64,000 bases of DNA, from positions 1-64,000 of the forward strand of contig JACQFI010000021.1 of NCBI GenBank assembly GCA_016200135.1, given 5' to 3'. A program made the position numbers and the translations under genes. Of the stretch, positions 1-8,968 are shown in pieces (position 1 is the first letter of the stretch; each line of letters begins with the position of its first letter). The notes under the pieces are model-generated. The model worked only from the letters and a program-made list of their open reading frames with translations. It was not told where the DNA came from and did no database searches. This stretch comes from Planctomycetota bacterium. GTDB taxonomy: Bacteria; Planctomycetota; SZUA-567; H5-PLA8.

Positions 1-3000
1 GCGCCGGCGATGTTCGCGCCATTCTTCTTCCACTGGTAAGTCAGTGGCGCGGTGCCCGACGCGACCACGGTAAACGTGGCCGTCTGGCCGGCGGTGACGG
101 TCTGGTTCGCGGGCTGAGTGGTGATCGCGGGAGCTTGGTTCGGCGCATTTACCGTTACGGTTACGTCGCCGGTTGTGGAGAGGCCGCCGTCATAGACCGT
201 TATGCGCAGGACGTACACCCCCGCTGCGCCGAAAGTGGTCGTGCTGCTGTCGCTCGTCGTGGTTCCGTTCGGAACGAAGGTGACCGTTCCGGGGCCGGAG
301 ACTTTCGACCAGGTGTAGGTTAGAGGATTCGGTCCGTTGTCCGGATCGCTGGCGATAACGCTCGCGACCGTCGTGCTGGGCAAGGTCACGGGGTTGGGCG
401 TGGCCCACGGAGCAGACTGGATGACGGGGGACAGATTCCGGACCGTGAGGGTTACGGGCACCATCACGTTGGGCGTGCCGGAATCGTTGGAGCTTACATT
501 CAACGAGGCGCTGTAGACGCCTTCGCTCAGGCCCGCTGCATTGAAGGTCACTGTCACTGCACTGCTGGAGTCTCCCGCGGTGGTGCCGGCCGCCGGTGCC
601 ACGGTCAGCCAAGCCGGGAGCGGCGTTAACGCTCCGGAAACGAGCACAGCCGTGGTACGCGTAATGGACGTTCCATCACCCAGTTGGCTATTGTTATTGG
701 CGCCCCACGCCCGCACCGTGCCGTCGGACTTGAGGGCCAGACTGTGGCTGGATCCGGTTCCGATCTTCGTAATCCCCGACAGGCCCGACACGACCACCGG
801 CGTGGTTCGATTGGTGGTCGTGCCATCGCCCAGTTGACCGGTGCCGTTGTTGCCCCAAGCGCGCATGGTCGCGTCCGCTTCGAGGGCCAAACAGTGGTTG
901 GCGCAGTTGCCCGAAATGGCCGTGACGCCGGTCAACCCGGAGACCTGCGAAGGCGTCGAACGGTCGGTCGTTGATCCATTCCCGAGCTGGCCGAGGTTGT
1001 TGCGGCCCCAGGCCCACACGGTTCCGTCCGCCTTGAGCGCCAGACTGTGATTCGCGCCACAGGCAACCGCGGCAACGCCGGTCAATCCGGAAACCTGCAC
1101 GGGCGTCGTATGTCCCGTCGTCGTCCCAACTCCCAGTTGGCCGTTGCCATTGGCACCCCAGGCCCACACAGTCCCGTCCGACTTGATGGCGAGACTGTGG
1201 TTAAAGCCGCACGCAATCGAAACGATGCCGCTCAATCCGGAGACTTGTACGGGGGAGGTACGGCTGGTCGTCGTTCCATCGCCCAATTGGCCAGAGCCAT
1301 TGCTGCCCCAGCCCCACACGGTTCCATCCGACTTGAGCGCCAGGCTGTGGCCGATGCCGCACGCGACCGCGGATACTCCGGTAAGTCCGGACACTTGCAC
1401 GGGCGTTGAGCGGTTGGTCGTCGTTCCATCGCCCAATTGGCCGGAGCCATTGGCGCCCCAGGCCCACACCGATCCATCCGCGCTGACCGCCAGGTTGGAG
1501 AAGAAGCCTGCTGCAATCTTGGTGATGCCGGACAGACCCGTGACGGGCACCGCGGTCAGACGGGCAGAAGTGGTTCCGTCCCCCAGTTGGCCGCTGGCGT
1601 TTCCGCCCCATGCCAGGACCGAGCCATCGTCCCTCAGCGCCAAGCTGTAATCTCCGCCGCCGGTCAGGCTCACGACATGGGCTGGCAGCGCCCAGGCCAG
1701 CGGCAGGCCGCCTATGTTCCCGATGTTCAGAGTCTGCGTGGCCGATTGGTTCGGGCTGAGCGTCTGGGAGAGGCTGGTTGGATTTACTGAGATGGTCGCC
1801 GGCGATCCCACCGAGACGATAACCCAATTGCTGGCGGTTCCGCCTTTCATATCCGTGACCGTGCAGCGGACGACATAGTTCCCGATGCCGCTCCAGCTCT
1901 TGGTGACGCTGGGGCTGTTGGTTCCGAAGGTCTTGTCGCCAAAGTCCCAGGAATAGGCCAGGGTGTCGCCGTCGGCGTCCGAGGCGTTCGCCGTGAGGGT
2001 CACGGGCAGGTTGGGATCCACCGCTGTAGGGCTGGCGCTTACCGAAAGCGTGGGCGCATTATTGCCCGCGAAACTTCCCACGTTGACCACCACGTCCAAC
2101 GATTCGGGAGATGTTCCGCCTTTACCGATGGGCGTGATGTGGATGCCCGCGACGAGGTCCGAGAACGTGTGCCCGATCACGATGGCCGAATCGTTCATGC
2201 CGTCCGGAGATCCGGGCGTGGCGTCCAGAAGCGAAGTGCCGCCGTTGCTGCTGGCCCAGGGGTCCCAGTGCAGGTCGGCGCCGTTCATCAGCCACTTATT
2301 GCCGGTGATGGCCTGGCGGAAATCCACCCAATAGTCGCGATCCGCATCTTTGGTGATCTTCAGGGCGTAGCTTGTGCCGGCGGTTAAAACAGGCTGGTCG
2401 AACGCCGTGATTCGATAGGTTCCGCTGGTGGTGACGGTGGTTACGTTCGCACCCGGCAGCCAGCCCAGCCGATTTTTATGACAGGCATTGTATGCGGCGA
2501 GCGGACCCGAGCCCATGGTATCGAATAAGTCGCCATACTCGAAGTTGCTCCCCGCTCCAATGGTGGTGCCATCCGTGGTGCTCCAGGCGTTTGCGTGCCA
2601 TAGGCCGAGGTTGTGTCCGAATTCGTGCGCCGCGGTGCTCGGGGTGGCGCTTTTTAGCAATACGCCACGGCTACCCACACTTGCTATTCCGGCGAATGAA
2701 CCAGGTCCGCCTACATAACAGCCCGCATCTAGGGAGTAATTGGCATAATCGTATCCGGCGTTGGTCGCTACGGTTCGAGCGTCCGCATAGAGTGCATTAT
2801 AACCATTGGCGATGTAGTAGGCTTCGGTCTGCGGCAGAGTCAAAAGCGGCGTTACGGTTGGCGTCATGGAAGTCGTGCCGTACGAATTCTCCAGCATAAA
2901 CGCCGCACATCCATCCGCCATGCTCTGGACTTCAGCCTGGCCAAAATAATTGTTCGTGGAATCCGAGTACTTCACGTTGATGTAGAGCACGGTCTTATTG

Positions 3001-3872
3001 CCCTGGGTCCAAGAAGCGGCTGCGGCCGGGCCGCTTATGCCTTGAGCCACGGAGCCAGAACCGCCTTCGGCCGCGATCAACTGCTGCGACAACGCGTCGG
3101 GGCAGGTTGAACAACAGGTGAAATAGAGGATGTCGCCGGCGTCAACGGTCACCTTCTTCGAGACCACGCCTTTGATCGGGCACTTTCCATCCGGATTGAC
3201 GACAGGTTTTTGCGGGTCGGGACGTTCGCCCGGTTCCAGTACGCGTATCGGACTCTCGTGCAGCGCCATGCGATCGCCGATCGCGATTCCGTGCAGCGGG
3301 ATGCCCATGCGCGTGCCCTGGCCCGAGCGGCGGCCGTAGACATGGGCGTTGTAGGTCTTGCCGTTGACCCGAACCTGGCGATACACGACCGATTGCATAT
3401 CGGGGCCGCTGGCGATGGCGACCGTGTAATCGCCGCGTGCGTCGATGCGTTCTTCCAGTTCCGCCGCCACCGCTGCAGGCAAATTTTCTCGTGCAGCCGC
3501 GGGGACGGTTTTTTCCAGGGCTTGTTTGGGATCGGACTCGATGAGCTGGGCGAGCGCCTCGCGGCGCGCATGCGCGAGCTCGACGCCCTGCTGCTCTTCC
3601 CCCGCGCTCGGCTTTTTGACCGTTGCGCTCTGCACCCATGCCTCGAACGCGGCGAACACCGGATTTGATCCGGTGACAGGGGATTCAGGGGCCTTGCCGG
3701 CGGCCTCCTGCGCGGGCTCCGCACGTTTGATGGGCTGTACCTGGTGTGACGGTTCAGGAGTTCGATAGACCGTACGCTCCGGAATACGTGGTGGCGTCTG
3801 CATGGCGAGGAACGATCCAGCCACCAAAACGGCCAGCGCCAGCGCAGCGTGGAGAATTCGGTTCCGATGCAT
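1..3872 (-). CDS. Secreted gametolysin-like (M11-like) zinc metalloprotease with PKD, BACON-like, RCC1 and Ig-like domains, C-terminus off the window
   Basis: About 1290 codons are visible, reading open through the left edge. The ATG at 3872 follows an AGGAG at good spacing and opens a signal peptide (MHRNRILHAALALAVLVAG). Residues ~260-290 carry a Cys-rich YHS-like patch (CPIKG, later FTCCSTCPD). The metzincin zinc motif HEFGHNLGLWH begins at about residue 416 and is followed by YGDLFDTMGSG, which fits the Met-turn of family M11. A PKD domain (~605-675) follows. Then comes a BACON-like half domain (~690-725), seven ~50-residue RCC1 repeats (SLALKSDGTVWAWG...GQLGDGTTT type, ~730-1075), the second BACON half (PAWLTVAPAAG) and PKD/Ig-like domains. 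It is probably an exported or surface endopeptidase; the substrate is unknown. Domain assignments rest on motif reading by eye. Confidence 0.85.
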   Translation of the reverse strand, partial: MHRNRILHAALALAVLVAGSFLAMQTPPRIPERTVYRTPEPSHQVQPIKRAEPAQEAAGKAPESPVTGSNPVFAAFEAWVQSATVKKPSAGEEQQGVELAHARREALAQLIESDPKQALEKTVPAAARENLPAAVAAELEERIDARGDYTVAIASGPDMQSVVYRQVRVNGKTYNAHVYGRRSGQGTRMGIPLHGIAIGDRMALHESPIRVLEPGERPDPQKPVVNPDGKCPIKGVVSKKVTVDAGDILYFTCCSTCPDALSQQLIAAEGGSGSVAQGISGPAAAASWTQGNKTVLYINVKYSDSTNNYFGQAEVQSMADGCAAFMLENSYGTTSMTPTVTPLLTLPQTEAYYIANGYNALYADARTVATNAGYDYANYSLDAGCYVGGPGSFAGIASVGSRGVLLKSATPSTAAHEFGHNLGLWHANAWSTTDGTTIGAGSNFEYGDLFDTMGSGPLAAYNACHKNRLGWLPGANVTTVTTSGTYRITAFDQPVLTAGTSYALKITKDADRDYWVDFRQAITGNKWLMNGADLHWDPWASSNGGTSLLDATPGSPDGMNDSAIVIGHTFSDLVAGIHITPIGKGGTSPESLDVVVNVGSFAGNNAPTLSVSASPTAVDPNLPVTLTANASDADGDTLAYSWDFGDKTFGTNSPSVTKSWSGIGNYVVRCTVTDMKGGTASNWVIVSVGSPATISVNPTSLSQTLSPNQSATQTLNIGNIGGLPLAWALPAHVVSLTGGGDYSLALRDDGSVLAWGGNASGQLGDGTTSARLTAVPVTGLSGITKIAAGFFSNLAVSADGSVWAWGANGSGQLGDGTTTNRSTPVQVSGLTGVSAVACGIGHSLALKSDGTVWGWGSNGSGQLGDGTTTSRTSPVQVSGLSGIVSIACGFNHSLAIKSDGTVWAWGANGNGQLGVGTTTGHTTPVQVSGLTGVAAVACGANHSLALKADGTVWAWGRNNLGQLGNGSTTDRSTPSQVSGLTGVTAISGNCANHCLALEADATMRAWGNNGTGQLGDGTTTNRTTPVVVSGLSGITKIGTGSSHSLALKSDGTVRAWGANNNSQLGDGTSITRTTAVLVSGALTPLPAWLTVAPAAGTTAGDSSSAVTVTFNAAGLSEGVYSASLNVSSNDSGTPNVMVPVTLTVRNLSPVIQSAPWATPNPVTLPSTTVASVIASDPDNGPNPLTYTWSKVSGPGTVTFVPNGTTTSDSSTTTFGAAGVYVLRITVYDGGLSTTGDVTVTVNAPNQAPAITTQPANQTVTAGQTATFTVVASGTAPLTYQWKKNGANIAG

Positions 3873-4033
3873 GAATGGATCTCCTGTCCCGCTCTTCCTC
3901 GTCGGACGTCTATGCAATAATGCACTTCACATGTGCCGTTCCTGGAACGGAAGGAAACTAACGCGGAATTTGAAGGGATTTTTTGAGCGTTAAATCGATG
4001 TGGGTGAAATGATGGAGGAATCAATAAACGCCG

Positions 4034-4088
4034 CGTCGTGCAGTCAAAGCGAGTGGGGACTTGCCCCAGCAGCTTCGACTGCACGACG
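4034..4088. repeat. 17-bp-arm stem-loop between the protease and FecR genes
   Basis: Arms at 4034-4050 and 4072-4088 pair at 16 of 17 positions (CGTCGTGCAGTC against GACTGCACGACG plus flank). A smaller hairpin, GGGG-ACTTG-CCCC, lies in the loop. A T-rich run follows on the plus strand, so it would terminate plus-strand transcripts, but no plus-strand gene precedes it. On the minus strand it lies between the fecR-like stop and the protease start. It could be a terminator or a 5' leader structure. Confidence 0.5.
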
Positions 4089-4136
4089 TATTTTTCTTCT
4101 AATAGGATCTATAATTCGGCGAGCAGAGACTTTGAG

Positions 4137-5180
4137 CTACCTATCTCCGGTTGGTTGCTTCGTGGATTTCGCCTTGATCACCTTCGTTGCCACGAGCTTA
4201 CCTTCTACTTCTGAGACCATGGCGTAAACCGAGTCCTTCGCCTGGAGTTCGGGCATGTCCTTCACATCTTTGGTCACCACCACGACTTCTTTTTCGTTGA
4301 GGCCTGCTTTGGTAGAAGTCATCTTGAGCACAAAGGAATCCTTATCCACGCTCACCACTTGCCCGTTCACCGTGCCCTTGAAGCCCTTCAAACCTTCCGG
4401 AAGCGCTGCCGTAGTCTCTTTGTCTTCGCCAAAGGCCCGGCTCTGTCCCATGCTTAAAGCATAGTGTGAACCGTCGAATTCCACGCTGACCGTGCCCGTA
4501 AGCACCGTAACCGCCATGATAATCGCCGCACCTTTCATGTCCGTTCCTCCTTTTGTGCTCTGTCCTTTGGGCTGGAGTTCAACCGAGAACTCCGTGCCGA
4601 CCACCGTTACCGAACCCGCCGCCGTATGCACAAAAAACGCTTCATCGCCGGGTTTGACCTTCTGAACCTGGAAGCTGGCCTTCCCGGCGCTCAATTCCAC
4701 GCCCCGCCGATGCATCACGGTTGAACCGGAAGGCGCGAGGTCCATCGTCGAGCCATCGGGAAAACGAATCGTGACTGAGGTGTTGCCCTCGCACACGACG
4801 ACCGACTTTTCGCCAATGGGCCCATTCTTCTTCTGATCCACGAGCGCCGCGCCGGCCACGATCTCGAATCCGCGCGTGGTCTGAGCGGTTGCATAAAGAT
4901 AAACGGCGCCGGCGGCCAGAAGCACCACCGCGGCGGCCGCCCAATAGCCCCACGGCCGTGACGGCAAGCGCGCCGATTTCTTGCGCTGAGAAGCACGCGG
5001 TACCTGCGGCGCTTTCGTATCGACCTTCAGCGCCTCCGCGATCGTCGCCGTCACCAGGAACTCCTCGAACAACCGTTCCCGTGAACCCGGTTCGGCGAGC
5101 AGCCGCTCGAGCTCTTTCAACTCGTCGGGGCCGATGCTTCCATCGCGCCACGCGATTAGGAGTTCGTCGAGGGGCTTCAT
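4137..5180 (-). CDS. FecR-domain membrane protein, probable regulator of the upstream ECF sigma factor
   Basis: The protein has 347 residues from the ATG at 5180, which overlaps the sigma-factor stop as ATGA. The N-terminal ~80 residues are a cytoplasmic, anti-sigma-like segment (MKPLDELLIAWRDGSIGPDE). One transmembrane helix follows (WGYWAAAAVVLLAAGAVYLY, ~85-105). A FecR domain comes next, with the typical FPDGS...APSGSTV, LSAGKASFQV and VVGTEFSVE segments (~130-235). The last ~90 residues form an extra beta-rich domain (FKGTVNGQVVSVDKDSFVLK), possibly OB-like, not typical of FecR. An in-frame start at 5219 lies inside the sigma gene and is unlikely. The topology suggests transfer of an extracytoplasmic signal to the sigma factor; the signal is unknown. 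Confidence 0.85.
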   Translation of the reverse strand: MKPLDELLIAWRDGSIGPDELKELERLLAEPGSRERLFEEFLVTATIAEALKVDTKAPQVPRASQRKKSARLPSRPWGYWAAAAVVLLAAGAVYLYATAQTTRGFEIVAGAALVDQKKNGPIGEKSVVVCEGNTSVTIRFPDGSTMDLAPSGSTVMHRRGVELSAGKASFQVQKVKPGDEAFFVHTAAGSVTVVGTEFSVELQPKGQSTKGGTDMKGAAIIMAVTVLTGTVSVEFDGSHYALSMGQSRAFGEDKETTAALPEGLKGFKGTVNGQVVSVDKDSFVLKMTSTKAGLNEKEVVVVTKDVKDMPELQAKDSVYAMVSEVEGKLVATKVIKAKSTKQPTGDR

Positions 5181-5710
5181 ACCGCGCGCTCCTCGGCTTG
5201 GACCCTGCGCACGACGCACTCCCGCAGGCCTTTGCGCACGCGGCTCAGCAGCATCATCACCGCCGCATACGACTGTCCCGTCTGCTTGGCCACCTCGGCC
5301 AGGGGCAGACCGCTCTCGTAGACGTGCGCAAGGAGCTGGCGCGATTTATCCGGCAGCGTGCGCAGGCACTCCAGCAGCGCGTTCTTGCGCGCCATCCAGA
5401 TGCCCTGCGCGCCCGCCTGTTCGTCGAAGGCGCGTTCGATCAAGTCCAGCATGGAACTGTCCGGAATCACCCGTGCTGTCCGCTTCTCGCGCCAGTGATG
5501 CAGCACAAGATTGCGCGCGGTCCCGCGGCACCAGCGGCCCAGATCGTCGATCGGAACCCCGCTTCGGGACGCCTCGGACAGCCGCATCCAGACTTCCTGC
5601 AGGATGTCCTCAGCCGCATTGGGATCGCGGATCAGTCCGGAGATGAATGCCATCAGCACGTGCCGTTGGGCCAGGAACTGGGCGCCTAGCTGTTCAAGTT
5701 TATCGGGCAT
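5177..5710 (-). CDS. ECF-family RNA polymerase sigma factor
   Basis: The protein has 177 residues. Region 2 shows DPNAAEDILQEVWMRLSEA, the -10 recognition and core-binding helices. Region 4 shows LPDKSRQLLAHVYESGLPLAEVA...SYAAVMMLLSRVRKGLREC, a helix-turn-helix for the -35 element. The length and two-domain arrangement match ECF sigma factors of the Rhodopirellula/Verrucomicrobium type. It is followed by a FecR-domain gene with a 4-bp stop/start overlap, so the two should be translationally coupled and act as a pair. Target promoters cannot be read from this window, although the protease gene immediately downstream is an obvious candidate. Confidence 0.92.
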   Translation of the reverse strand: MPDKLEQLGAQFLAQRHVLMAFISGLIRDPNAAEDILQEVWMRLSEASRSGVPIDDLGRWCRGTARNLVLHHWREKRTARVIPDSSMLDLIERAFDEQAGAQGIWMARKNALLECLRTLPDKSRQLLAHVYESGLPLAEVAKQTGQSYAAVMMLLSRVRKGLRECVVRRVQAEERAV

Positions 5711-5962
5711 GCGCTAACGCTCCACGTTGCTTCATCTTCCCTGTTCCCCACGCGGGTAGAACCTAACAGGAATTGTGGGTAGTTTCACGGAAAGCGAGGC
5801 TGGAAGCCAACTAATGAAGGAGACGGATGGCGAGCGGAGACTATTCGCCTTTGCTCCTTTATCCCGATTGGGAAGGAAAGGCCATAGGGATAGCCTGACT
5901 ACCTTGCCGCATGTGCCATATGCCAGTAAAAGAATGTGAATCCCGAAACTAAGGAGCCTCCC

Positions 5963-8905
5963 ATGCGCCTAGTAGCCCTCTGTCTCCTTTTAGTTGGCGG
6001 CGCCGCGTGGAGCGCCGAAGAGATCCACCTGCCCGTTACCTCCGATAACTCCATCTGCTGCCACGAATCCGAAACCAAGAACAACATGGGCAAGAGTTCG
6101 CGCATCAAGATGAAGGGCATCGAGAACCTGCTCCTCTTTAACTTCGATGCCAAGCCCCTCGCAGGCAAGAAGGTGAGCAAGGCCGTGCTGCGCATTAAGG
6201 CCTGCGATAAAAACGTGATGGTGCGCAAAGTGGGCTTCTCGACGGTGGCCACGCCCTGGAACGAGGGCAGCGTGGCCGGCGACAAGCAGGCGGAGAACGG
6301 CGACTCCTGCTTCCAAGGCCCCGAATTTGGCTCGGACAAGACCTGGGCGGGGCCGAAGTCCAATTTTCTCGACGTCATCTGGGGGCGCGGCGGAACGCTC
6401 TGGACGCAGAGCTACGTCAAAAACGACGAGCAGATGTGGTTCGAGATGGAATTCGACGGCCGCCTGCTCGAGGCCTGCGCCGCCGGGCTCTCGTACGGCC
6501 TCTGCGTAAGTGATGACAACGGCCAGACCAAGAACACGCACAAGGACGTGATCGGCGACGGCAATATGTCCAACAATTTCTTCTTCTCGCGCGAGCAGAA
6601 CAACGCCCAGCCCGAGTTCATCGTCACCGCGGAGCCGGTACCCGTGACCGATCCGCCCGCGGTTCAGCCGGCAGAGGTGAAGCCATGGCCGCACGGCGCG
6701 AATTTCGAGAGCGGCGGCCTGGAACTCTCGTGGCCTGGCCCGAAAGATGAAGCCGCGTTTAAGGATACGCTCGGCTACCGGGTGAAGCTTGCATTGGACG
6801 GCGGCGAGATGAAAGAACTGCCCCGCTGGATGCTGCCTGCGGTCGCGCAACTCGGCGAGCGCGCCCGCGCGCTGCTCATGGCCCTGCCCGCCGGCGCAAA
6901 GGCCAAGGCGCGCGTCGAGGTGGTCGGCCGCGGCGGCAACCTGATGGGCAGTTTTGAAGGCAGCGGCGAAGTCTCCGCGAAGTTCCCGCTCCCGCCCAAA
7001 CTCGAAATCGCCAAGCTCGAACGCGCGGCCGGCGATCCGCCCGGCAACGCCGCGGGCCGCGTCTGGGCCTTGCCCGACGGGACCAAGGCCAATCCCATCA
7101 CCGGCAATGTGCTTGAAGAACCCGGGGTCGGCTACGAAGCCGACGCCGCGGGCAAGTACTCGCAGGCCAACGCCGTCTGGAGCGGCAAGGACCGCTCCAT
7201 TACGCTCACCGCGCTGCGCGGCGAGTGGGCCGCCTTCCAGATCGTGTGCCAGAACGCGGGCAACGCGGCCGTGAATTACAGCGTTACGCCCGGCGACCTC
7301 AAGGGTCCCAACGGCGCGGTGATTCCGGCCGCCGCCATCCAACTCTCGCGACTCTGGTACCAGAAGCTCGACAAGACGGGCGAGCGCGGCTGGTACGCCG
7401 ATCCCATGCTCCCGCTGAAGGCCGGCGACATCTTCGCCGTGCCCGATCCTAAGAACAAAGTGCCCGCCCAGGCCAACCAGAGCGTGTATGTCGAGTTCTT
7501 CGTCCCCAAGGACGCCGCGGCCGGCATGTACGAAGGCTCACTCGCCGTGAAGGCCGGCGACGGCGACGCGCTGCCGGTCGCCATCAAACTGGAGGTCTTT
7601 GGCGCCAAGATTCCCGAAGAAGCGCACTTCGTCTGGTCTATGAACGCGTACAGTTCCCCGGGCTGGGGCGCGGCGGGCTCCGACGATTTCATCGCCACGG
7701 AGCGCAGCTTTTACGTGCTCTCGCACCTCCATCGCGCCCCGCTGGCCGTGCTGCACTACAGCCACGGCGGAAAATACCAGGACGGCGCGGCGCTGCCGCT
7801 TGCGGGCCAGGGCAAGGAGATGAAGGTCGGCGACTGGAGCGCCTGGGACAAACGCTTCGGCCCGCTGCTCGACGGCAGCGCGTTCAAAGGCACGCCGCGC
7901 GAGGGCACCGCGATCGACCATTTCTACCTCACGCTTGCCGAGCACTACCCGACCAAGATGGCCGAGGGCTACAAGTGGAACGAATCGTCGTGGGAAGACC
8001 ATTGGAAAGTCGCCGGGCCCATCGAAGAGGGCTTCAGCCCGCAGTATCAGGAACAGTGGGTGGCCGTGGCCGCCGATTTCATGAAGCATTTTCAGGAGAA
8101 GGGCTACAAGACGCACTTCCAGATCTATTTGAACGATAAGTATTATTACAAGCAGTACGTGAACGATGGAAAGAAGAAAGGTCCGGGCAACGGCGTGAGT
8201 TTCTGGCTGCTCGACGAGCCGCAGCACATCGACGACTTTGTGGCGCTGGCTTTCTTCGGCAAACTGTTTCGCAAAGCCCAGACGCTGGTCGGCGGCGAGG
8301 CCGCCAAGACCATCCTGTATCGCGCGGACGTCTCGCGCCCGCAATGGGGCCGCGATACCCTCGACCGCATCCTGGACCTGAACGTCTCCGGCGGCTTTTC
8401 GGGCTACCGCCCCTGGCTGGAAGACTGGCGCGAGCGCTATGGCCAGCGCGTCTGGACCTACGGCGGCGCGCCCAGTTCCAAGTCCAGCGCGCTCGGCATC
8501 GTGGCGCAGGGCCTCGATCTTTACTCGCGCGGCGTGGACGGCTTCGTGCCTTGGCTCACGCTCGGCGGCGAGAAAAACTGGGAGCGCTTTGAAGACACCT
8601 GCGTCTTCTACACGGGCAAGCCGCACAACATCCAGGGCGCCTGCGCCTCGCTGCGCCTGAAGGCCTACCGGCGCGCCGAGCAGGACATCGAGTACGTGAG
8701 GCTCTTCGCCGAGAAGAACGGGCTGCTTAAGGACGACCCCGACCGCGTGCAGGTCGCCAAGCTCCTCGGCGGCGCGATCCAGTCCACGAAGAAGCTCGGC
8801 ACGCTGGACGCGCAGGGCGCGGTCACCGAGTCCTTCGACGGACTGAAGGCCGAGGATTTCGAGCAACTGCGCCGCGCGCTCGGCAAGGCCCTTCAGGAGA
8901 AGTAA
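5963..8905 (+). CDS. Secreted DUF4091-type (glycoside hydrolase-like) protein with N-terminal DNRLRE-like module
   Basis: The start is the ATG at 5963, with AAGGAG six bases upstream; the GTG at 5936 has no such site. The product has 980 residues. A signal peptide (MRLVALCLLLVGGAAWSA) precedes a beta-sandwich of the DNRLRE type (KAVLRIKAC, TPWNEGS, YGLCVSDDNG; ~20-210), usually a carbohydrate-binding or cell-surface module. The middle contains beta-rich segments (TLTALRGEWAAFQIV, VYVEFFVPKDAAAGMYEG). The C-terminal half resembles DUF4091, a TIM-barrel-like domain found with glycosidases (FWLLDEPQHIDDFVAL, DGFVPWLTLGGEKNWE). FWLLDEP offers acidic catalytic candidates. The exact reaction is unknown. 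It is divergent from the sigma factor and convergent with the next glycosidase. Confidence 0.8.
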   Translation: MRLVALCLLLVGGAAWSAEEIHLPVTSDNSICCHESETKNNMGKSSRIKMKGIENLLLFNFDAKPLAGKKVSKAVLRIKACDKNVMVRKVGFSTVATPWNEGSVAGDKQAENGDSCFQGPEFGSDKTWAGPKSNFLDVIWGRGGTLWTQSYVKNDEQMWFEMEFDGRLLEACAAGLSYGLCVSDDNGQTKNTHKDVIGDGNMSNNFFFSREQNNAQPEFIVTAEPVPVTDPPAVQPAEVKPWPHGANFESGGLELSWPGPKDEAAFKDTLGYRVKLALDGGEMKELPRWMLPAVAQLGERARALLMALPAGAKAKARVEVVGRGGNLMGSFEGSGEVSAKFPLPPKLEIAKLERAAGDPPGNAAGRVWALPDGTKANPITGNVLEEPGVGYEADAAGKYSQANAVWSGKDRSITLTALRGEWAAFQIVCQNAGNAAVNYSVTPGDLKGPNGAVIPAAAIQLSRLWYQKLDKTGERGWYADPMLPLKAGDIFAVPDPKNKVPAQANQSVYVEFFVPKDAAAGMYEGSLAVKAGDGDALPVAIKLEVFGAKIPEEAHFVWSMNAYSSPGWGAAGSDDFIATERSFYVLSHLHRAPLAVLHYSHGGKYQDGAALPLAGQGKEMKVGDWSAWDKRFGPLLDGSAFKGTPREGTAIDHFYLTLAEHYPTKMAEGYKWNESSWEDHWKVAGPIEEGFSPQYQEQWVAVAADFMKHFQEKGYKTHFQIYLNDKYYYKQYVNDGKKKGPGNGVSFWLLDEPQHIDDFVALAFFGKLFRKAQTLVGGEAAKTILYRADVSRPQWGRDTLDRILDLNVSGGFSGYRPWLEDWRERYGQRVWTYGGAPSSKSSALGIVAQGLDLYSRGVDGFVPWLTLGGEKNWERFEDTCVFYTGKPHNIQGACASLRLKAYRRAEQDIEYVRLFAEKNGLLKDDPDRVQVAKLLGGAIQSTKKLGTLDAQGAVTESFDGLKAEDFEQLRRALGKALQEK

Positions 8906-8968
8906 TCGAAACGCTCAATCGGCCTAAGCGAAAAGGAAGAAAGCGGCGAATTTAAGCGCGGCGCGCGC

